Positions 59,120 through 64,000 of a DNA stretch of 64,000 nucleotides are shown piece by piece. This DNA comes from Streptomyces sp. G-G2 (GTDB lineage: Bacteria; Actinomycetota; Actinomycetes; Streptomycetales; Streptomycetaceae): the NCBI RefSeq assembly GCF_030063135.1, contig NZ_JASISO010000046.1, forward strand, positions 1 through 64,000, read 5' to 3'. Each line of letters opens with the position of its first letter. Position 1 is the first letter of the stretch. Below the pieces are notes generated by a model. The model did no database searches, had not been told where the DNA came from, and saw only the letters and a program-made list of their open reading frames with translations. A program made the position numbers and the translations under genes.

Positions 59120-60967
59120 ATGTCTAGCAGGATAGATGGCGATAAGTCGGTACAGGTTCCGAGTCGGGGCCGCCGAATCCTCCGCGGCCCACGTCCGGAG
59201 TCGGTGCCCGGGCTGGTAGGTACGGCCGTCATGATCGTCGGCCTCCTCGACATCGCCGCGGGAGTCTTCCCGCGATTTCGGCACAGCAAGATCCACGCCG
59301 TCACCGAGGTGCTCCCGGGCTCCCTCGGTCCGTTCGCCGCCGCCCTCGCGATCAGCGCGGGCGTGCTGCTCCTCCTGCTCGCCCACGGCCTCAAGCGGCG
59401 CAAGCGCCGGGCCTGGCGGGCCGCCGTCGTCCTGTTGCCCGCGGGCGCGATGGCGCAGTTCACCTACCGGCACTCCTTCGTCGGCGTCCTGCTCGCCGCG
59501 GCGCTCCTCGCGCTGCTCCTGCGCCATCAGAGCGAATTCAAGGCGCTGCCGGACCCGCGCAGCCGCTGGAAGGCCCTCGCCAACTTCGTCCTGATGAGCG
59601 CGGGCTCGATCGGCCTCGGCCTGGTCATCGTCAACTCGCACCCGGGCAGGGTCGTCGGAAACCCGGGCCTCTACGAGCAGATCACCCACGTCGTCTACGG
59701 CATCTTCGGCTTCGAGGGTCCCGTCGATTACGACGGGCAGGTGTCCTGGACGGTCGGCTACTCCCTCGGCGCGCTCGGCATGCTGACCGCGCTGACCACC
59801 ATCTACCTCGCCTTCCGGCCCGAGCACCCGGCCGCCCGGCTCACCGGGGACGACGAGACCAAGATCCGCGAGCTGCTCGCCAAGCACGGCGGCCGCGACT
59901 CCCTCGGCCACTTCGCGCTCCGCCGCGACAAGGCCGTCGTCTTCTCCCCCAGCGGCAAGGCCGCCGTCACCTACCGCGTGGTCTCCGGCGTGATGCTCGC
60001 CTCCGGCGACCCCATCGGTGACGTCGAGGCCTGGCCGGGCGCCATAGAGCGGTTCATGGCGGAGGCCAAGGCCCACTCGTGGACCCCCGCCGTCGTGGGC
60101 TGCTCCGAGACCGGCGGCGAGGTCTGGACCCGCGAGACCGGGCTGGACGCCCTGGAACTCGGCGACGAGGCCATCGTCGACGTCAAGGACTTCTCCCTCG
60201 CCGGACGCGCGATGCGCAATGTCCGCCAGATGGTGAAGCGCATCGAGCGCAACGGCTACACCACCAAGGTCCGCCGGGTCAGCGAGCTGACCGCGGTGGA
60301 GCTGGAGCAGGTCCGCGGCGCGGCCGAGGCCTGGCGCGGCACCGACACCGAGCGCGGTTTCTCCATGGCGCTCGGCCGGGTCGGCGACCCGGGCGACGGC
60401 GACTGCTACATCGCGACCGCCCACCGGGTCGAGGAGGGCGACACCAGCCCGTTCGGCGACCTCAAGGCCGTCCTGCACTTCGTGCCCTGGGGCAGGGACG
60501 GCATGTCGCTGGAGCTGATGCGCCGCGACCGCGCCGCCGACCCCGGCATGAACGAGCTGCTGATCGTCGCCTCCCTGGAGGCCTCCCCCGGGCTGGGGAT
60601 CGAGAAGGTCTCGCTGAACTTCGCGATGTTCCGCGCGGCCCTCGCCCGCGGCGAGAAGATCGGCGCCGGTCCGGTGCTGCGGATGTGGCGCGGCCTGCTG
60701 GTCTTCCTGTCCCGCTGGTTCCAGATCGAGTCGCTGTACAAGTTCAACGAGAAGTTCCGGCCCCGCTGGGAGCCGCGCTTCATGGTCTATCGCACCTCCG
60801 GCGACCTGCCCCGCATCGGCTTCGCCGTGATGCAGGCCGAGGGCTTCGTGACCGTGGCCCTGCCGCGCCTCTTCGCCGCCCGCAGGCGCCCGAAGCCGGT
60901 CCGTACCTGCGCCCACGACGAGGGCTCCGCGACGGGACAGGCCGACCGCGGGATCCAGGCGGCGTAG
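59120..60967 (+). CDS. LysX/MprF-type phosphatidylglycerol lysyltransferase-domain protein
   Basis: A 615-aa protein: about six membrane helices in the first 240 residues, then a cytoplasmic DUF2156 (GNAT-like, aminoacyl-transferase) domain (FALRRDKAVVFSPSGKAAVT, GDPIGDVEAWPGAIERFMAE, GMNELLIVASLEASPGLGIE). It should attach lysine or another amino acid to phosphatidylglycerol, which repels cationic peptides. It corresponds in position to SCO3397. A SigE-like promoter precedes it. The ATG has GGGAAG very close (2-3 nt) and GGAG at 12 nt. Confidence 0.9.
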   Translation: MSSRIDGDKSVQVPSRGRRILRGPRPESVPGLVGTAVMIVGLLDIAAGVFPRFRHSKIHAVTEVLPGSLGPFAAALAISAGVLLLLLAHGLKRRKRRAWRAAVVLLPAGAMAQFTYRHSFVGVLLAAALLALLLRHQSEFKALPDPRSRWKALANFVLMSAGSIGLGLVIVNSHPGRVVGNPGLYEQITHVVYGIFGFEGPVDYDGQVSWTVGYSLGALGMLTALTTIYLAFRPEHPAARLTGDDETKIRELLAKHGGRDSLGHFALRRDKAVVFSPSGKAAVTYRVVSGVMLASGDPIGDVEAWPGAIERFMAEAKAHSWTPAVVGCSETGGEVWTRETGLDALELGDEAIVDVKDFSLAGRAMRNVRQMVKRIERNGYTTKVRRVSELTAVELEQVRGAAEAWRGTDTERGFSMALGRVGDPGDGDCYIATAHRVEEGDTSPFGDLKAVLHFVPWGRDGMSLELMRRDRAADPGMNELLIVASLEASPGLGIEKVSLNFAMFRAALARGEKIGAGPVLRMWRGLLVFLSRWFQIESLYKFNEKFRPRWEPRFMVYRTSGDLPRIGFAVMQAEGFVTVALPRLFAARRRPKPVRTCAHDEGSATGQADRGIQAA

Positions 60968-61016
60968 GACGCGTCCTCGCGGCCCGGCGGACCACTCGCG
61001 CGGGCATACGGACACC

Positions 61017-61049
61017 AGGGCCCCGGCAGCCGACAGGCGCCGGGGCCCT
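61017..61049 (+). terminator. Terminator after the lysyltransferase gene
   Basis: AGGGCCCCGGC (61017-61027) and GCCGGGGCCCT (61039-61049) form a perfect 11-base stem with an 11-base loop, 50 bases after the stop and 32 before folP. Confidence 0.85.
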
Positions 61050-61080
61050 GTCATCCGGAGGGCAGCTCTACCCTGGACCT

Positions 61081-61950
61081 ATGAACACGAAGCGCGGGGC
61101 CGCCGCCAGGGGCGTAGTCAGGGGTCTGCCCCGGTGGGACCGCTGCGGGGTCATGGGCGTCGTCAACGTCACCCCGGACTCCTTCTCCGACGGCGGCCGC
61201 TGGTTCGACACCACCGCGGCCGTCAAGCGCGGCCTGGACCTGGTGGCCGCGGGCGCCGACCTGGTCGACGTCGGCGGCGAGTCCACCCGGCCCGGCGCGA
61301 GCCGGGTCGACGAGGAGGAGGAGCTGCGCCGGGTCGTCCCCGTGGTGCGCGGCCTGGCCTCCGAGGGCATCGCCGTCTCCGTCGACACCATGCGGGCCAC
61401 GGTCGCCGCGCGGGCCGTCGAAGCCGGCGCGCTGCTGGTCAACGACGTGAGCGGCGGACTGGCCGACCCCGGCATGATCGGCGCCGTCGCGGCCGCCGAG
61501 GTCCCCTTCGTGGTCATGCACTGGCGCGGTTTCAGCGAGGGCATGAACAGCCTCGCCGTGTACGAGGACGTGGTCGCGGAGGTCACCGCCGAGCTGCGGA
61601 TGCGGATCGAGGCCGTCATCGCGGGCGGCATCGCCCCCGAGCGGCTCGTCGTGGACCCCGGTCTCGGCTTCGCCAAGAACGCCGAGCACGACCTGGCCCT
61701 CGTCGCCCACCTCCCCGAGCTGCGCGCGCTGGGCTTCCCGCTGCTGGTCGCGGCCTCCCGCAAGCGGTTCCTGGGCCGGGTGCTGGCGGGCGACGGCTCC
61801 GCGCCCCCGCCCGCCCGCGAGCGGGACGCGGCCACCGCCGCCGTCTCGGCGATCGCGGCGCACGAGGGCGCCTGGGCCGTCCGGGTCCACGAGGTACGGG
61901 CGAGCGCGGACGCGGTTCGAGTCGCCCGGGCCGTGGAAGGGGCACTGTGA
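61081..61950 (+). CDS. folP: Dihydropteroate synthase
   Basis: Condenses p-aminobenzoate with dihydropterin pyrophosphate; the sulfonamide target (289 aa). Signature segments: GVMGVVNVTPDSFSDGG, LVDVGGESTRPGA, SVDTMRATVAARAV, VNDVSGG, DPGLGFAKNAEHDL and ASRKRFLG. The ATG follows TACCCT by 6 nt, so it is probably leaderless and marks the promoter of the folate cluster. No folE upstream; it is expected beyond the right edge. Confidence 0.97.
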   Translation: MNTKRGAAARGVVRGLPRWDRCGVMGVVNVTPDSFSDGGRWFDTTAAVKRGLDLVAAGADLVDVGGESTRPGASRVDEEEELRRVVPVVRGLASEGIAVSVDTMRATVAARAVEAGALLVNDVSGGLADPGMIGAVAAAEVPFVVMHWRGFSEGMNSLAVYEDVVAEVTAELRMRIEAVIAGGIAPERLVVDPGLGFAKNAEHDLALVAHLPELRALGFPLLVAASRKRFLGRVLAGDGSAPPPARERDAATAAVSAIAAHEGAWAVRVHEVRASADAVRVARAVEGAL

Positions 61951-61993
61951 TCCGCAATGCGGGCGACGACGGACCCGGTAGGGAAGGGGCACG

Positions 61994-62437
61994 GTGAGCC
62001 GTACCGACATCGAAGCGGTCGAAGAGGTCAACACGGCCTTCTACGAGGCGATGGAGCGGGGGGACTTCGACGCGCTGTCGGCGCTCTGGCTGGAGGACGA
62101 GATCTCCTGCGTCCACCCCGGCTGGCCGGTACTCGCGGGCCGCGGCGAGGTGTTGCGCTCGTACGCCCTGATCATGAGCCACACCGAGTACATCCAGTTC
62201 TTCCTCACCGACACCAAGGTGGCCGTCATAGCGGACACCGCCGTGGTCACCTGCACCGAGAACATCCTGAGCGGCGGGCCCGCCGAGGACGGCGGTGAAC
62301 TGGGCCCCCTCGTCGGTCAGCTGGTCGTCGCCACGAATGTGTTCCGTCGCACATCCGAGGGCTGGCGCCTCTGGTCCCACCACGGTTCTCCGGTGCTCAC
62401 GGACTCGGACGAGGACGGGGACGAGGACCCTTCGTGA
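61994..62437 (+). CDS. SnoaL/NTF2-like protein in the folate cluster
   Basis: A 147-aa cone-fold protein (VEEVNTAFYEAMERGDFDAL, CVHPGWPVLAGRGEVLRSY, TNVFRRTSEGWRLWSHHGSP). The fold serves enzymes and binding proteins alike; no catalytic residues can be assigned. GTG start with GGGAAGGGG upstream. It lies between folP and folB in Streptomyces genomes generally, which hints at a role in pterin or folate handling. Confidence 0.88.
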   Translation: MSRTDIEAVEEVNTAFYEAMERGDFDALSALWLEDEISCVHPGWPVLAGRGEVLRSYALIMSHTEYIQFFLTDTKVAVIADTAVVTCTENILSGGPAEDGGELGPLVGQLVVATNVFRRTSEGWRLWSHHGSPVLTDSDEDGDEDPS

Positions 62438-62567
62438 CCCCGTCGGCACGGTTTGCCTTTTATCGCAGGTAAATTCGAAGACGGACGACGCCGACCGCAC
62501 TCGGCTCACGCCCATGCCCCCGGGGAGTCCCGGAACGGCAGCACCTACGAAAGCAGGAGTGATTCGC

Positions 62568-62927
62568 GTGGATCGTGTCGCGCTGCGCGGCCTCAAGGCT
62601 CGCGGACACCATGGCGTCTTCCCCCGGGAACGCGAAGAAGGCCAGACCTTCATCGTCGACCTGGTGCTCCACATCGACACCCGGCCCGCGGCGGCGGACG
62701 ACGACCTGACGAAGACCGTGCACTACGGCGTGGTCGCCGAGGAGGTCGTGGAGGTCGTCCAGGGCGAGCCCGTCGACCTCATCGAAACCCTCGCCGAGCG
62801 CATCGCGCAGCGCTGCCTCAAGCACGACGCCGTCGCACAGGTGGAGGTCGTCGTGCACAAGCCGGACGCGCCGATCACCGTTCCCTTCGACGACGTGACC
62901 ATCACGATCACCCGGAGCCGCGCATGA
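62568..62927 (+). CDS. folB: Dihydroneopterin aldolase
   Basis: Cleaves 7,8-dihydroneopterin to 6-hydroxymethyl-dihydropterin and glycolaldehyde (119 aa, usual length). Conserved: LRGLKARGHHGVFPREREEG (active-site Glu/Lys region), TVHYGVVAEEVVEVV and LIETLAERIAQ. I chose GTG 62568 because AGGAG lies 8 nt upstream; a GTG at 62559 is an alternative. Its stop overlaps the folK ATG (ATGA). Confidence 0.96.
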   Translation: MDRVALRGLKARGHHGVFPREREEGQTFIVDLVLHIDTRPAAADDDLTKTVHYGVVAEEVVEVVQGEPVDLIETLAERIAQRCLKHDAVAQVEVVVHKPDAPITVPFDDVTITITRSRA

Positions 62928-63532
62928 ACAACGGACTGAAGGCACAGAGCGACCCGACCGTACAGCCCGTCCCCGCCTCCGTCGTCGAGACGGTCGACGC
63001 GGCGGACGTCACCCTGTCCAACCCCAAGTGGGCCGTCATCGCGCTCGGCGCGAACCTCGGCAACCGCCTGGAGACCCTCCAGGGCGCCATCGACGCCCTC
63101 GGCGACACTCCGGGCCTGCGGGTCAAGGCCGTCTCCACCGTCTACGAGACGGAGCCGTGGGGCGTGGAGCCGGGCTCGCAGCCCTCGTACTTCAACGCGG
63201 TGGTCCGGGTGAAGACCACCCTGCCCCCCGGCTCGCTGCTGGAACGCGGGCACGCCGTCGAGGAGGCCTTCGACCGCGTCCGCGAGGAGCGCTGGGGGCC
63301 GCGCACGATCGACGTCGACATCGTCTCGTACGCCGACGTGGTCTCCGACGACCCGTCCCTCACCCTCCCGCACCCCCGGGCCCACCTGCGCGCCTTCGTC
63401 CTGGCCCCCTGGCATGACGTCGACGCCGAGGCCACCCTCCCGGGCCGCGGTACGGTCGCCGAGCTGCTGGCCGGAATCGGCCTGGACGGGGTCACGGCAC
63501 GCCCCGACCTGGAACTCCACCTGCCGGAGTAG
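62924..63532 (+). CDS. folK: 2-amino-4-hydroxy-6-hydroxymethyldihydropteridine pyrophosphokinase
   Basis: Transfers pyrophosphate from ATP to 6-hydroxymethyl-dihydropterin, giving the FolP substrate (202 aa). HPPK motifs: AVIALGANLGNRLETLQGAI, STVYETEPWG, FNAVVRV, RWGPRTIDVDIV and LPHPRAHLRAFVLAPW. It has an N-terminal extension of about 35 residues compared with E. coli. Coupled to folB by ATGA. Confidence 0.97.
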   Translation: MNNGLKAQSDPTVQPVPASVVETVDAADVTLSNPKWAVIALGANLGNRLETLQGAIDALGDTPGLRVKAVSTVYETEPWGVEPGSQPSYFNAVVRVKTTLPPGSLLERGHAVEEAFDRVREERWGPRTIDVDIVSYADVVSDDPSLTLPHPRAHLRAFVLAPWHDVDAEATLPGRGTVAELLAGIGLDGVTARPDLELHLPE

Positions 63533-63584
63533 TCGTTAGCCTGTTCACTGCCGGATGCGGGACGAGAAAGCGGGGAACAGGCAC

Positions 63585-64000
63585 GTGAAGCAACTGAGGC
63601 TGGGCGTCCTGGCGGCCATCTTCGTGATCGCCGGGGCCCTGTCCTGGGCGGGCGCCCGGCTGTGGAACTCCTACGGCACCCTGCCGGGCGTTCCGCTGGC
63701 CGCGCCGGTGGTCCTCGCGGTGATCGCCGTCGTGCTCTGCGCGACGGCCCTGTCACTGCGCGGCCGCCTCAAGGCCCAGCGCGACCGGCGCCCCGGCGCC
63801 AAGGGCGTGGAACCCCTGATGGCGGCCCGCGCGGTCGTCTTCGGGCAGGCCAGCGCCCTGGTGGCCGCCCTGGTGGCGGGGATGTACGGGGGCGTGGGGG
63901 TCTTCCTGCTGGCCGACGGCCTGGAGGTACCGGCCCGCCGCGACCAGGCGTACTACGCCGCGGGCTCGGTCCTGGCGGGCCTCGGGGTCATCGCCGCGGC
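63585..64000 (+). CDS. DUF3180 membrane protein (partial, cut by window end)
   Basis: The first 138 codons are present. Hydrophobic segments: LGVLAAIFVIAGALSWAGA, VPLAAPVVLAVIAVVLCATA, VFGQASALVAALVAGMYGGV and AYYAAGSVLAGLGVIAA. It matches the membrane protein that follows folK in actinobacteria (DUF3180). Function unknown. GTG start with GGGGAA upstream. The 3' end is outside the window. Confidence 0.88.
   Translation, partial: MKQLRLGVLAAIFVIAGALSWAGARLWNSYGTLPGVPLAAPVVLAVIAVVLCATALSLRGRLKAQRDRRPGAKGVEPLMAARAVVFGQASALVAALVAGMYGGVGVFLLADGLEVPARRDQAYYAAGSVLAGLGVIAA

Overview
The window is a 64 kb piece of a Streptomyces (or very close relative) chromosome. The grounds are GC content above 70% with strong G/C at third codon positions, frequent GTG starts, and a complete sigE-cseA-cseB-cseC operon. 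Lsr2, DisA, ClpC with a ClgR box, and the gene order from proC through folK also fit. It is core-chromosome sequence: I see no prophage, plasmid, transposase, CRISPR array, tRNA or biosynthetic gene cluster.

Layout. 1-438: promoter/leader region of what looks like an rRNA operon running leftwards out of the window. 439-12052 (mostly minus): proC, a drug-type ABC exporter under a palindromic operator, a CPBP protease, a small membrane protein, an SH3b protein, a plus-strand Ser/Thr kinase with a beta-propeller ectodomain, ilvD, a TetR regulator coupled to a sugar phosphate isomerase-like gene, and a Ppx/GppA phosphatase. 12115-20331: a Cys-rich protein, a sigma/anti-sigma/BACON fusion, radA, disA, a secreted-type protein, a PAP2 phosphatase and mutY. 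20506-25624: sigE-cseABC (envelope stress), a LamG membrane protein and an M23 peptidase. 26338-33295: clpC, lsr2, an acetyltransferase, a BlaI-type regulator, small membrane proteins and a membrane protein/winged-helix pair. 33384-38906: a translationally coupled cofactor operon, DUF2520-panC-nadB-nadC-coaX (CoA and NAD).

39068-54063: a threonine-aldolase-like enzyme, regulators, a secreted M28 aminopeptidase, a MidA-type methyltransferase, a NarL-type two-component system, two PH-domain membrane proteins, an orphan NuoD, an arylamine N-acetyltransferase, and an imine-reductase-like gene divergent from its probable TetR repressor. 54184-57701: a glycine-betaine/choline-type ABC importer split into two divergent units. 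57859-60967: an Ag85-like esterase and a LysX/MprF-type lysyltransferase, the latter behind a SigE-like promoter. 61081-64000: a folate cluster (folP, SnoaL-like, folB, folK, DUF3180 cut by the window edge).

Three themes recur. First, envelope maintenance: sigE-cse, M23 peptidase, PAP2, LamG, LysX-like and esterase genes. Second, small-molecule cofactors: NAD, CoA, folate and c-di-AMP. Third, an unusual amount of shared non-coding design: at least sixteen genes have a -10 hexamer 6-8 nt before the start codon (leaderless mRNAs), a family of inverted repeats sits between convergent genes, and a repeat beginning TAGTGCCG supplies stop codons to several genes. I found no clear new multi-gene system. 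The best leads are the MidA/NuoD neighbourhood, the sigma-anti-sigma-BACON fusion and the stop-codon repeat.
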